From: Anthopleura xanthogrammica
Taxonomy: Eukaryota > Cnidaria > Anthozoa > Actiniaria > Actiniidae
Assembly: GCA_964019055.1 (NCBI GenBank)
Contig: OZ025213.1
Location: 1,679,269-1,743,268, forward strand
Reading direction: 5' to 3'
Length of the DNA: 64,000 nucleotides
In this document: piece after piece, positions 23,881 to 36,346 of the stretch
Numbering within the stretch: the first letter of the stretch is position 1
Layout: every line of letters begins with the position of its first letter
The notes under the pieces: generated by a model
What the model was told of the DNA's origin: nothing
The model's input: only the letters and a program-made list of their open reading frames with translations
Databases searched by the model: none
Translations under genes and position numbers: made by a program

Positions 23881-25454
23881 CTTCAGTTGTTCTTGTTAGT
23901 TCTAGATTAACAGTTGAGATGATTCATTTGAAAACCTTACTGTCAATGACACGGGCAGTCTGAGACAGTAACATTCCCTAATCAGGAACTCATTTTATAC
24001 TAGAAACATCCATTTCCTATACTGGGTCTGTGAGGCAGCATTTTCCCAGATCAGGAACTTTTATCTTCCATCTGGGTCTGTGAGCAAGCACATGCATTTC
24101 CCAATTTATAGGAACCCAAACCGTTATTAAAACTTTCTAGGTAACTTTTGACCTTTGTCTGTTATACAAGATGATCCATTTTAGCTGAAACCAAATTATC
24201 CTTGAATATGTCTTGAACGTGAAAGTATTCATAAACACAACAGAATATTTACTAAACAGAAAGCTAAAACGAATTCAAAGAGGGGAGGGGCTGGAGGGCT
24301 TTTCGTCACACTTTAGTTCTACGTAGTGTTTATTACACAGACTGTTACATCATGTTACATGGAAATGATGAAGGCTCTGTGTTCTGTACTGTAAAACGTT
24401 CACAACCCGAAGAAAGCTTTTCAAAATTCGACTGTGTGAGAAACCAAAAACAACTCTCTCTAAAAATATCTATGACTGCCCAACACTAAATACGCAGTAC
24501 TTTCGTTTCGTTGTTTACATTGTCACCAATCGAGTCACACAAAAAATGTTTGCTGAAACACGAAATCGGAAACATTTCTGAATGATATCAGCAAAAGCTA
24601 CAGCTAGGAGAGACAAGGTTTAAAAACCCAGACGATTAAATGTTTAATGGCTTTGCAGTTGTAATACTTAGGTTTTTAGAACTGATCAACCTACCTTTAC
24701 AACTAAATCGGCCAGACACCCGGCAGGGAAAAGAGTGTGAAGGCAGAAATAACGCAATATTCTGTTGATAAAAAGAACGATGTCCTCCATATATTGTAAT
24801 TACAGCCCGATAAAGCCGTCTCTTTCATAACCATAAGCGTAAAAATAGAATAAAATATGAATTTGGACCTCAAATGGACCGCAAAATTCGCTCATTGATA
24901 TGTTTTGTGAGAGCATGAGACAGTTGGGTCATGCGTTATGGAGTATCTGTCAACACAGAATAAAAATAAGGTATAATATGACCGAAACCGGAAGTCCAAA
25001 TGTAAAGAATCACAGTCGCTTTCAGTTGCTTTGCCATTTGTAAAGTAGTCCAACAACAGGCATTATCAGAAACTAAATAATAGTGTCCTTTTTATCAGCT
25101 TTCCTGGCTTTATGTCCGTCATAGAAAAGACGTTGAAAACACTCCTATTTGGAATACTTAATTTCACTTTCCAAATTTGAACTACTCTTGAAAGTAACAA
25201 ACTGCCATGCACGTATCTTATTTCAAAGTGTTTTTGAAGAAAAATTTAAAAAAGGTCTCAACCTTTTAATCAATCACCAAGTTGCGATGAACATCTGAGC
25301 TAGCACACAACAATTTGTTAAAAAAAAACATCTTTAGAAGACTAAATTTCTTTGTACATTTTTTCCTCTCATGTTTCTTTTCTGTATATTTTGCATCGTT
25401 CCAGAACTTGTAAATGAACATTGATATCCTGCATGCTGCTTCATAATAAAATAA
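23881..25454. other. Upstream flank of copy F
   Basis: This is homologous to the flank of copy E without its 1-kb insertion. Three degenerate 75-bp-type repeats (ACTGGGTCTGTGAG) lie at 23945-24120. No gene is supported. Confidence 0.65.
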
Positions 25455-25840
25455 GATGTCATATATCTTGTGTACGTTTTTCATCAGCTATCATCTCCAA
25501 AGCTACCCGTCTCTTAACCATGCATCATCAGTGCTCTCTTTCAATGATGGTTGTCTTGAACATCTTGTTCATCTTTAATGACCATGGATCTTCCATGATA
25601 TTAGGATCAAAGCTGGAAACAGCAAGTAATGGTAGTACAAACGAACCGGCCATGATCCTGTACATCGTCCTGAAGCCATACAAATCGATAAGCAACTGGA
25701 GCATTGGTCCAAGTGACAAGACTCCTATATTCGGTAACTCCATTAACTGAATTGCAATAGCTTAATAATTGCCCTTTGTCAAAATATTTCGTGCATAGTG
25801 GTGGCAAATATACAGGTCATTATAAAGTAACGACAAACTT
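25455..25840 (-). pseudogene. Decayed SLC16-like copy upstream of F
   Basis: The part at about 25595-25835 aligns with exon 2 (NIGVLSLGPMLQLLIDLYGF, then GSFVLPLLAVSSFDPN) and then breaks by insertion and frame change near 25750-25800. A stretch at 25470-25510 matches the exon 4 tail as in the relic at 20410-20927. It shares flanks with that relic, so both derive from one already damaged copy duplicated with E/F. Confidence 0.75.
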
Positions 25841-26043
25841 CCGCGAAACATTTTGTTCATTAGATGATCATTGCGACAGAGAATAGCGAAGAAACACGGA
25901 AACCAACTTCATTCGATTAAAACAAACGAAGTTGGCGGCAAAATTAACGATGGAGCGATAATTTATGCGTGAAGTTATAACGTGACGTCAGTCATCTTCA
26001 ATATGGCGCTCAATCGCATTCTAGGGTTAGCAGTTGATCCCCA

Positions 26044-26426
26044 GGGGGGGGGGGGGGGGGACTCCCTTATAAGAGGGGCGGGGGTCCTCGTCGTCCCTTT
26101 TAGAGTTTGAAATCAGTGTTTTGGTCCCGCTTAGGGTGATAATGACGAGAATGCCCACTAGCTAAGTTTTGTGGTCCCGCTTAGGGTGTAAGATCAGCAA
26201 CAATGCTTCTTTTCAAAGATTGATTTTTATTTCAATCCCATTTTTGGATTGTGTCACTTATTGATTGGTCCCTCTTAGGGGTGAAATTTCATCACTGCCA
26301 CGCCCATCATCTCAAAATACAGGTCCCTTTTAGGGGTCATTTTCAAAATTTCCGACGAGGACCCCCGCCCCCTTTTATAAGGGAGTCCCCCCCCCTTTTA
26401 TAAGGGAGTCCCCCCCCCCCCCCGGG
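26044..26426. mobile_element. G-tract-ended MITE, first copy (383 bp)
   Basis: The left end is a run of 17 G, then ACTCCCTTATAAG and GTCCTCGTCG; the right end is the inverse, CGACGAGGACCCCC ... GGGAGTCCCCCC, with the last 22 bp duplicated. Direct repeats AGTTGATCCCCA (26032-26043) and AGTTGATCTCCA (26427-26438) flank it. Inside are repeated motifs of the type GGTCCCGCTTAGGGTG and GGTCCCTTTTAGGGGT. A second member is at 29054-29439. Confidence 0.75.
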
Positions 26427-27234
26427 AGTTGATCTCCATCCTATCTTGTGTATACATTACTTCAGTCTTACAAAAGACGGTTCATGGTTTGTCTTGTTTG
26501 TCTATTGACGACTAGAAATGTTTCTTTGGAACACGTATGGTATTTTAGAGATGTACAACAACAGGACTAACCATTTCTAAGGGTTTCACTTGAAATAGTC
26601 GCATGATCTTTTCATACACAGCAACTTTCCTTCTTTAGGACCTTGCTAAGATTGTTATTAGCAAAGTATTAAAGTGGGAATCCCAATCCTTTTTCCTGGC
26701 CAAATTCAGGAAAATCCCAGCCTCAGAGATGAAGAATGTTTTTGAAAATTTTATAATGGCAATTGTTTACGTTAATAATGTAGTTAAATATTGACAATGA
26801 TTACATCATATTGAACTGCAGCCAATCACTGTTTATTTAGTGTAATAGGATATATAGAGATAAGTCTTTCAGTTTTAGTAGCACATGGACTCGACGCGTT
26901 TTACTGTAAAGTGTAGTGATTAGAAGCATGAAACAACCGGATTTTACTGGCTAACCTGTCTTTAAATAAGTCGTCACAGAAGTAAGTACTTTAAATGAGT
27001 TTAGTTGATACACTAATCATACACTACGAACAATTAGCAATACAGATTTAGATTATTAATACAGGATTTGTGATTCATTTAGATCGAATAATATTGGATT
27101 GTAATAAAGTGCCATTATACGATTTGTGACGAGTCAATGGTGAATTCTCTATCGGAACAGCAATGTCAAATCCCAGTCACGGTGCATCAGATATCAATAT
27201 TTCAATATCATTATCTATCCCTATCTATCAACCT

Positions 27235-27470
27235 CAAACAACCACTGAGCTGATCAAAGTCATGTCATGGCTAACTCACAGATCTAACCGAATAGGAATT
27301 TGGCTTGTTTATAGGTTGTGAAAAAGGAGAAAAATCGGAGATGCCGGAGAAAAAACCCTTGAATTAAGAAAAGACCTAACAAACTCTACTCACATGTGAT
27401 GCCAAATACAGGACTGGAAACGAACCTGAGACCCCAGAGGTGAGAGGCGAGTGTATATACATACTACCAC
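27235..27470 (-). repeat. tRNA-derived SINE copy
   Basis: It has the same parts as 47110-47830: a head whose reverse strand includes CTCTGGGGTCTCAGGTTCG (B-box-like), a middle with AGGTCTTTTCTTAATTCAAGG, and a tail with GATCAAAGTCATGTCATGGC. Degenerate. Confidence 0.5.
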
Positions 27471-27895
27471 CATGTCACTCCTGATTCCCATCAGAATTCA
27501 AAGAGCTTTATATTTACAAATCGTTAAATTTTTTATGTCAAAATTGTTTAATTTCGCATTCCTATGTTTACATTTTTTTACTTTTTTAGATCATCATGTT
27601 TATAATTATATTTTAAATATAGTTTTTAACAATTAATTTTGTTTATTTTAGTTGGTGTACAGTTCTGATCATCGAGCCAATGATGCTGACGGGCATTTAC
27701 CATCTGCGAAAATCATGATAAAATTTGATTATTAATTGTTATAGGAGATAATATTACATTATTGCTATGATGTGAATATATCGTTTAGCTGTGTTTAGTG
27801 AAGAAAAAAAACCCATTGTGATTCTGACGTAATATACCTCATCACGATGGCGCTCAGTTTTATGTTCAGTTTTCAGTTTTACGACGCTCATCAGT

Positions 27896-27901
27896 TTTAT
27901 T
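27896..27901 (-). terminator. Candidate polyadenylation signal AATAAA for the CAP-trefoil-lectin gene
   Basis: AATAAA on the minus strand lies 41 nt past the stop codon of the proposed last exon (27942-27958). This favours the spliced 3' end over read-through of the lectin exon. Confidence 0.45.
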
Positions 27902-27941
27902 GAGGGAATTAACGTTTTTACTATTCTTGACCTTTTCTCTT

Positions 27942-30900
27942 TTACCCTTCTACTCTAACTGTGGCAGAACCAAGGGGTGGTTACAGGGTACCCATGAACC
28001 CCCTTTCTTGCTTTGATTTAGTTGGTTAGTATAGCAAAAGGTGCATCTCCTAAATTTTGTGACCCCCTCCCCCTCCTACTCAAAATCCTGGATCCGTCGC
28101 AGTTTAATATTCAAACCAATGTTCACAGTCTTACCTGACTTATATTCACATATGATGCCATATTTGCTTTGACCATCTGTTGCTGTAAAAGCCCCAGGGG
28201 ACCCCTCCTTGGGCGAGCCAGACATCATGGCGTACTTCCCATCATCAGAAGGTTCATTAGGCGCCCAGTACGATATCGTCAAGGGCTCACCGCTCACCCA
28301 TTTCCATTTGCCTTTATTTGGATCTTTCTCTAACCCGATATACCAACCGTTGTTGTACTGATTGTAAACCAAATGTATGAGACTCTTAATGTATTTAAAT
28401 TCACCCTCCGTTTCTATGGAAACGAGATTACCACTGTGGAAACCACCACAGACTTCTTGTCCTCCTTTCCAAGAAGTACCGATTAGCCTCAGCATATAGC
28501 AGGTATTTTTCCCGGTAAACTGTTCCTTAGAAGACGGCGGCCTTCCTAATAAATTAGATAAAATGTCACAGGTCAATATCTTTGTGCTCTTTACTCATAT
28601 TTCAGTGGAATGGAAAAGAGCTGGTTAGGATGTTACTGACAAACACGTAAATGAGACTTGTCCCAGAGTAAGAAAAAGAGTGCAATATATAATGGACCGA
28701 GGCAATTCCCGAAGACAATGAGCTGCCAAAGCTGCCCGCCAAATTTCTCCCGCCACAGATGGAGTGAAGAAGCAACATCGCTACAGACTCGGCACAGTGG
28801 CCTTGAGAGAATTTCGGAGCTACCAGAAGTCCACCGAGCTACTGCGGATTCGAAAACTGCCGTTCCATGCAGCGCCTGGTCTGCGAAATAGCACAAGACT
28901 TCAAAACATAGTACTTTCATACCTTCTGGAGCCCTTCCAGGAGCTGGTGTGACTTCAGGAGCACCTGAAAAAATCGCCGGATTAAATATATGAAAAAATT
29001 TGCAGCACTAACTAACGGCAAGTACGTGGCATGCATACATATGGGATATATATCCGGGGGGGGGGGGACTCAGGGGGTAAAGTATCGGGTATGCTCGTCG
29101 GAAATTTCCAAAAATACCCCTAAAAGATACCGGAAGTTTTTTCAAAAGGGCGTGGCTTGGCAAATTTAAACCCCTAAGAGATACCACAAAAATAATACTA
29201 TTAAAAAATAAAGGCTTTTGAAATGTTTTTCCTTGAGTAATATTCCGAGTTTACGCAGGCATACGTATTGCGTTATTATGCGATGGGCTAGTTCCTTTTT
29301 CAACACCCTAAAATATATCAGAAAGTGCTGATTTGCTAAACCTCAAATTTAAGACCCTAAAAGATACCAAATCGCTGATTTTTACCCCTAAGAGATACGA
29401 CGAGCATACCCGATACTTTTTCCCCGGAGTCCCCCCCCCGGGATATATATGTACCTGTTGGTTTGCCGCCTGGAGCCTCGGTCACACCAGGAGGTCCTGC
29501 ATACAAATGGAAAAATAAATATAGCATGACATTAATGCACACGTCAATGGGGATAAGGGTGGCGTAGGGAACGTCCACTCTTACCTCTGTGGTCTTGGGA
29601 TCGATTCCCAGATCAGACTCGTTATCACGTGCTAGTAGAGTTTGTTAGGTCTCCCTTGATCCAAGGGTTTTACTCCTGCATGGTTCTCCGTTTTTCCCCC
29701 TCCCTCCTTCCGTGCCAGCCCTGACCTTGATAGGCCAAGAGGTTTTTTCAGGGTATCGGAAAAATTTAAATGCTGTTTTGAAAGTCAACAATGAACTAAA
29801 ATATTTTAGCCCTCCCTAAAAATGACGTTTATGTGAGATATGCTTTACGGCCTGGGATCTCTGTCACACCAGGAGCGAGTAAGAAAATAGGCATGGATAT
29901 TTATTAATATTATTGCTATCAGTCATATACTAACTTTCTCCTTTTCATACAAAAATGTGTCATGTACCTGTTGGTTTGGCCCCAGGGGCTTCAGTGACAC
30001 CAGGAGCGCCTAAAAACAGGTTCGGGTGCAAATAACATATTACAATAAGGTAGATCACCAGTAAGCTATAATAATGTGCGGGTCTGCATTCGATATGCAA
30101 CAAATTGGTCTCCCCTCTCTCACCAAAGAAGTACATGTATATTTAAGATATCAAGCATATACCTGTTGTTTGACCTCCTCCAGGGACCTCAGGAACACCA
30201 GGAGCACCTGAAAATACAATTTATATGAAGTAAGCTAAGAAATGTGGCAATGGATGTGCCGTACATTCAATTCTACATCTATCGATTAAGGCAAAAAGTT
30301 TATACAAAAGGCTAATATAGTCTAAGTGTTACACCTTCTGTTTGACCTCCTCCAGGGGCCTCAGGAACACCTGAAAATACAATTTATATGAAGTAAGCTA
30401 AGAAATGTGGCAATGGATGTGCTGTACATTCAATTGTACATCTATCGATTAAGGCAACAAGTTTATACAAAAGGCTAATATAGTCTAAGTGTTACACCTT
30501 CTGTTTGACCTCCTCCAGGGGCCTCAGGAACACCTGAAAATACAATTTATATGAAGTAAGCTAAGAAATGTGGCAATGGATGTGCCGTACATTCAATTGT
30601 ACATCTATCGATTAAGGCAACAAGTTTATACAAAAGGCTAATATAGTCTAAGTGTTACACCTTCTGTTTGACCTCCTCCAGGGGCCTCAGGAACACCAGG
30701 AGCACCTGAAAATACAATTTATATGAAGTAAGCTAAGAAATGTGGCAATGGATGTGCCGTACATTCAATTGTACATCTATCGATTAAGGCAAAAAGTTTA
30801 TACAAAAGGCTAATATAGTCTAAGTGTTACACCTTCTGTTTGACCTCCTCCAGGGGCTTCAGTAACACCAGGAGCGCCTGGAAAATGCAATTAAAAAAAA

Positions 30901-32926
30901 TATAATAGTAAACTGAAAAGTCTGGCCATGTGTTTGCCCTAATTTCATTAACAGTAAGGACATCCATTCAACAAAAATCTAATAGTCTCAATGCTTTACC
31001 TGGTGTTGTTTTGGCACCCGGTGCTTTAGTGGGAGCGGCGGCTCCTAGGAGAAGAGAAAACAAGTAAATGTTGTAAATGAGACAAATTAAGAATGGACCC
31101 TGGAAGTTTCCATCTGATGCACCTTCATCTCTTTATAAGCAGTACTAATACGGAGGATTAAGGGGAGGCCCATCGTAATAAATAACAACAGCTTTCAGGC
31201 TTGTTTTATTCACAACCTCGATACTGCAACTATATGTTGATTTACGAGGGATCATGCGAACACTCCTCTAGCATGCGATTTCTTCAAAAATATGGGAAAC
31301 AACATCTTTAAAAACTGTTTCTCGGATGAAATTCGGTCTCAACTTAAAACCCTAGATTTGTGCTTGTGTTTGGTGGTTTTAGCGCATGCGCTCTTGATCA
31401 TCATTTTTTATTGTATACAAAAGTGACCCACCTCCTTTACGAACGAAGCACCATTTTCTGCCTTCTGCTCCGAAGAAATCTACACTGGGTTCGGACATGA
31501 ACATATCATCGTAGCAACAGCCAGCGCTCAGGCATTCCTCAGGGGTCACGAATGGGGCCTTCAGGTCTCCGTTGCAATCTTCACGTTCAGATGAACGGAT
31601 ATCACATGCTGGTTCTGAGTTCACAAAGTGTAAAGAAAATATTCTTAAAATTCATAAAATCGTCCCTAGTATTCTCTGTTAAATGAAGATGGGTTGAGTA
31701 ATATGGAAAGTTTCTACCGTGTATACCCACCTGGGTCTTTACGTGGTAAGACATTTTTTGGAGCCAGTTCAAAATAATCCACATTAGCATGTGAGGCAGG
31801 TGCATAATGTGCTGTGACGTATGTTCCATCGTCTGGCTTGAGGTTCAACCCACAGCCTATTTTGGTCTCTCCTTTCCATACTACAGCCATGAAGTGACCA
31901 ACCGCCTGACCATTCCCTTTCCCTGTAGCATAGTTATAATCATTCTTGATCTCAGAGTACCAGCCCCTAGTGGCACCAGGAATGGCTCCTTCCATCTTCT
32001 CCATCCCTTCCCATCCCCAACCTTTCCATGAGATGCTCTCAGTAAATTTATCCGTCCATTCTGAATGGTGCATGTTGCCTGCTCGTGCTTGTTCATCTGT
32101 CCATTCTTGGGCTGATTTGGCCAGTTCTGGATCACACGACATGGGCGGTGCATCGTGCAGTTTTCGATAGTAATTATGCATTGCAACACAAAGAGCTTGG
32201 CAGTCAGGACCACAAGCTGAAACGAAGAAGGAAAATATGGCTTAAAATTGGCGAACTTACTGAAAAGAGTGCAAGGTAACCTCCGTGGAACTCCATGCAA
32301 CATGGGACAAACAAAGTGCTGTTGCTTGTTCTTTCTCTCCCGTACTACAAGTGTTTCTACGTTTTTCCTCACTCCATAGACATAAACTTTAATTCTAATT
32401 GTATTCTGTGGAAAAATGGCCACTGTTAAGCCACAGTTATTTCATTTATTATGCGATTTATATCATAAACGGTGCCTTGATAATGATACTTGATACTTAC
32501 TGAGTCCTGCTCCACACGAGGCGTCTCTCTTTGCTAAAAGTGTCGAGTGATTGCCGGCTATAAAAAGCACATAAAACAAACAAGATACTTCAAACTGACT
32601 AAACCAAACGAGAAGAACAAAAAGAAACACCAAATTAAATTTTTTTAAATACGAGAATCGTAATTTATTTATTGGAATTGAGATGAAATCTGGTAAAGGA
32701 TTTTTTTTGCCTCGCCGGTCTACATCTTCAAACAGGATAAGCAAAACGAGAAGAACAAAAATATACATAAAGTAAAGACGTCTTTTATATGAGAATGTTA
32801 AAACTATTGGACTCGAAATAAAATATTTGTTCCGGTTTCGTGCCTGTACTTACCGGATAGTGTAATCCGACACAAACAGGTTATCAAGAAAATGATCCAA
32901 ATATAACTCCATGATAATAACGCCAT
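27942..32926 (-). CDS. Secreted CAP + P-type trefoil + Pro/Gly stalk + C-type-lectin-like protein
   Basis: Exons: 32854-32926 (signal peptide [19 protein letters not shown]), 32501-32557 (short segment ending near LLAKRDASC, a dibasic propeptide-type site), 31731-32216 (CAP domain), 31432-31614 (trefoil), 31000-31044, then stalk mini-exons 30833-30877, 30661-30705, 30498-30533, 30335-30370, 30163-30207, 29968-30009, 29455-29496, 28923-28964, then lectin exon 28135-28545 and a proposed terminal exon 27942-27958. All junctions are phase 1; total 1605 nt, 534 aa. CAP features: [15 protein letters not shown] and [10 protein letters not shown]. Trefoil: [22 protein letters not shown]. Lectin-like: WYIGL and [20 protein letters not shown], but the usual WND and one conserved Cys are absent. 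If the donor at 28135 is not used, the frame reads on to a stop at 28076 (548 aa). Role unknown; extracellular, perhaps mucus, matrix or nematocyst. Confidence 0.8.
29054..29439. mobile_element. G-tract-ended MITE, second copy (386 bp)
   Basis: A G run, ACTCAGGGGG and GGGTATGCTCGTCG at the left are inverted at the right as CGACGAGCATACCC ... GGAGTCCCCCCCCC. GGGATATATAT flanks both sides (29043-29053 and 29440-29450). Internal repeats are of the type ACCCCTAAAAGATACC. It lies in the intron directly next to stalk exon 29455-29496. Confidence 0.75.
29580..29760 (+). repeat. tRNA-derived SINE-like fragment
   Basis: It has the B-box-like GGGATCGATTCCC followed by CTCCCTTGATCCAAGGGTTTT and GGTTCTCCG, a layout seen in the other SINE copies in this window. 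Confidence 0.5.
29840..29876 (-). pseudogene. Dead stalk mini-exon
   Basis: The reverse strand reads GCTCCTGGTGTGACAGAGAT and then CCAGGCCG, matching the stalk exon pattern (APGVTEAPG) but without a splice acceptor or donor in the expected places. Confidence 0.5.
30163..30880 (-). repeat. Exon-bearing tandem repeat, period 163-172 bp
   Basis: Four to five head-to-tail units each contain one stalk mini-exon (36 or 45 nt) plus the same intron sequence (for example AGCTAAGAAATGTGGCAATG). Exon ends step by 172, 163, 163 and 172 bp. The 36-nt exons lack the APG codons of the 45-nt form. All exons are symmetric phase 1-1, so unit gain or loss leaves the frame intact. Confidence 0.85.
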
Positions 32927-33549
32927 TATCACCTCCGTGAACTATAAATAAAAAAAACGATTATAAATAACATCATGCGTACAAACCAAGCCTACTAAAG
33001 CTTAACTACTCTCACATTTTTTAAAAGGAAAATTTGGGAGGAAAAAAAGTTAATTAACAAGATAGTAAAAACAAGATTGCCAAAATAGTTGTAATAAATA
33101 AAATGAGGTTGCCCATATACCAACTGGGCAAATGCATGCTGGATGGTCTGAACGGGGTTTCGTAGATCTCTTACCTTACGGAATTAAACGAAAAGGAATT
33201 GGCAGTTTTTTTGTTATTGTTAACTAAATAGGATAGGTTAAAGCTGCTTCAGTAAATCACCTCATATGAATGCCGCGTACAAGAAAAGATGACAGGTTGT
33301 TTAATGTTATTTTACTAACGGATATTAGATTGTGTTGGGTCAGTGATTAACAGTACTTCAACCTGGTTTCAGTACCGTTAAACATGGCTAACGATACAAA
33401 TTTAAAATTTTGATAGACCATAGCCTAAATTAGATTGGATGAGTGCTGAAGTGGGTCGCTCTCAGCTCGCACTTTCTCGCTGTGTCGTGTATTTGACATG
33501 CAATAGACCTTTGTTAAAAAAATTATCAACACCTGCAAAAACTCATTCT

Positions 33550-34170
33550 TAAGATTTTTCAAATGATTCAATCAACAGTTCATTCTTTTGTAAATATGAG
33601 AAAAACATGATGACAGAAGATTCACTTTAGATAAAACCGTTCGATAAGAAACAGTTGGAACTTTGATTTTAGCACACAGTGCCGCCATTAAATGACCATA
33701 GGGTGCAACAAAACGTATCAACACTGAACTCCTTCTTGTGAATTTTATAAGAAAAGAAGTGATATTCACAAATAATTCACCATTTCATAAGAAACATATT
33801 TCAGCACCTGTATGTACTCTTAGGGTGCAACAAAACTCATCAACTCCTTGAGTTTTCTATAAGAAAAAAAAGATGTATTATATACAAATGATTCACGTAA
33901 CATAAAAACCCTTTAATAAGCAACTACAGCTGAATGAACTTACATGATTTCAGCACGCGTCATTGAAGCCTTGGGGTGCAACAAATGTCATTAAGAAATT
34001 CAACGACTCATTCTTATTAATTTCAATTTTGATATTTGATCTTGTCCGACATTTGTGAAGGCAAATAAGAATTGACTTCTCTGATGAGGAACTATTCCTA
34101 TTAATTTTGTATAATAAAATCATTAGATAAGGTGTAACTTACATGATTTCAGTACCTGGATACACTGTAG
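33550..34170. repeat. Degenerate tandem repeat with GGGTGCAACAAA units
   Basis: Units begin near 33704, 33829, 33974 and 34150 with (A)GGGTGCAACAAA or a close variant and share TTTCAGCACC-type segments 20-30 bp before. Spacing is 125-176 bp. It sits 0.6-1.3 kb upstream of the CAP-trefoil gene. Confidence 0.6.
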
Positions 34171-35814
34171 AGTGCAAAAAAATATCAACAATGACGATAT
34201 TGTTTGGGGAAATCAAATGACACAAATGATAAAATTTACGATAATTGAAAAAAAAAAGTCAAATATCAAACAAACAAATAAAAGATCAAGTAAATAAAAT
34301 GACAAGATAAAATAACAAAAATAAATATCATGAAATTAACTTGAAACTTTATTCTTCGCTTCAAAGTAAATAAAGCAACATAAAGGACATGTTCTTATTT
34401 GTCCCAAGAAAGTTGTGCAAAATAAATACAAAATAGTTTTTACATAAAAATAACCATAAAAAAAAATCAAAATCAGAAAAAAAATATATTGTGAAATTTT
34501 AAGAAGAAACGTCAACTTTCGTGATCAACCTCTTCTTACGTCGTATCCAACATGGCTGCCATGTCATTTACTAAGATTGGAATTGATTAGATAGCATATA
34601 CATTTATTTACTGCAATTAATTACTGTAAGTGCGTCGATAGCTTTGCCGCTCCCAGCTTGATATTTTCTCAGCATTAAACAGTTAATATTCAATAAAACT
34701 GCAATAATTTTAAAATTGGACCCAAGAGTACCGGACAAACGTAGAAAGCTGGCCAAAATCTTTAGTTATTATGCTTGCGTTGAATTGGCCTTCTTTAAGA
34801 ACATTGACAATAAGTATGTATGCAAAACGTACCGCAACGTTTCTATCAAATTAAAATAAAATAGCTAGTTTTTTATCTTCTTTTGTCGGAGGGATCGGAC
34901 AGACAGACAGTATATTCCCCTCCCCCATGCAGCAGTTTATCAAGCTATAGTTTATCAAGTGATATCTCAGATAAAAGATCTGAGCCAATTTTAGACAAGA
35001 CTGAGTTCCTTAAGTAGTTTGAATTCAGTTCTAGCTAAGCAATTTTATAAATATTTTCGTGCCTTTACAAAAATGTATGCAAACTACAGAAGCATCAAGT
35101 GGGGAGCTTGACCTTTATAGACCTTAGTCCAAAATGGCGCACATTATTGGAAACGAGTCATCCAGGGCCAAATGCAAAGAAACACTATGGTGCAAAGTAT
35201 ACACTTGTTCTGTCTTTCTTTCTTTCTTACATTCAGGAACACAACAATTTTGCGGCATCAAATTATAAGAAAACACTGTTAATTTGTAAATTTGGCCCTG
35301 GATGCATCGTTGTCATGCCTGTAACTCGGGTGCAATTTGTGCGTTTATTTCATATTTAAAAAATTTAAAAATAAGAAATAAACGCACAAATGGAATTACA
35401 ATCTATTATACATAACTGACTGTGATTATTTATCGGGCGAGGTTGTTGTCCTGTCTCCTTTTCCATGCAACGCAGACTTTCTTACTAAATCCCCTCCCAC
35501 GTACACGTACACCTTGTCTGCATACATTTTACACACTTTTCTGTTTCCATATCTCCTGAATGCAACTGAAGGATCTCTCCAATAACCTGTCCACGAATCC
35601 TTCTTCTTTTAGTGAGTTAAAATTCTATAAATAAAATAAGTCTTCCTATTCTACATATACATCTGTACATATCAAATAATATTTATAATTTTCTATTGCA
35701 CCTTGCGCTTTTTTGCGGAAGATTTAAAAAAATTCGAAAATAAATCAAATAACTTTCGTAATCTAACCTACCCATATGTGATAGTACCTATCTATACATA
35801 TACATTATATAGAG

Positions 35815-36115
35815 GATATTACATGGGCGCTCGGAGATACGAATTTTATCTTCGAGTGTTGAAAAGATCCCTCACGAGTGAGCACAGCGAATTTTCAACA
35901 CGAGAAGATAAAATTCGTATCTCCAAGCGCCCATGTAATATTCTGTTTATTATATGATTATCAATGAAAAAGAAAAGAAAGCTTTTTCGAGCTTTTTTCT
36001 GCTATAAGAAGTAGGTAACCATAGTGACGATATTTTCACATGTGAAAATAACATGTTATCTTTACATGTGAAAATAACAAATTTTTGATATTTCATTGAT
36101 AATCATATAATAAAA
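35815..36115. mobile_element. Nested palindromic MITE
   Basis: Arms of about 50 bp are inverted: ATTACATGGGCGCTCGGAGA at the left, CTCCAAGCGCCCATGTAATA at the right, with CTCACGAGTGAGCAC in the loop. A second pair, TTATATGATTATCAATGAAA (near 35948) and TTTCATTGATAATCATATAA (near 36090), encloses TTTTCACATGTGAAAAT palindromes. Confidence 0.7.
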
Positions 36116-36346
36116 TCACTATTCGAAAATGTAGTTTTGATAATACTAAATAAATATTGAATAGCAAACTCTACAGAGTCCCTTTAGGAAAGAAATGTCT
36201 GCTAGGTCAGCCGGCACTAGGTGCCAAATACTTGCTGGGGCTGTACTGAGTACAGTACTACGCGCACATGTAATTATACCGAAATTAGGACGATTAATTT
36301 TGTACTTCGTAAAAGCATTGAGACTTTGTAGAATGCTCCTCATAAA

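Larger units (their letters stand above)
25841..27895. other. Gene-free stretch between transporter array and lectin-type gene
   Basis: Contains the G-tract element 26044-26426, unremarkable AT-rich sequence, and a tRNA-derived SINE copy (about 27235-27470). No coding exon is recognised. Confidence 0.6.
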
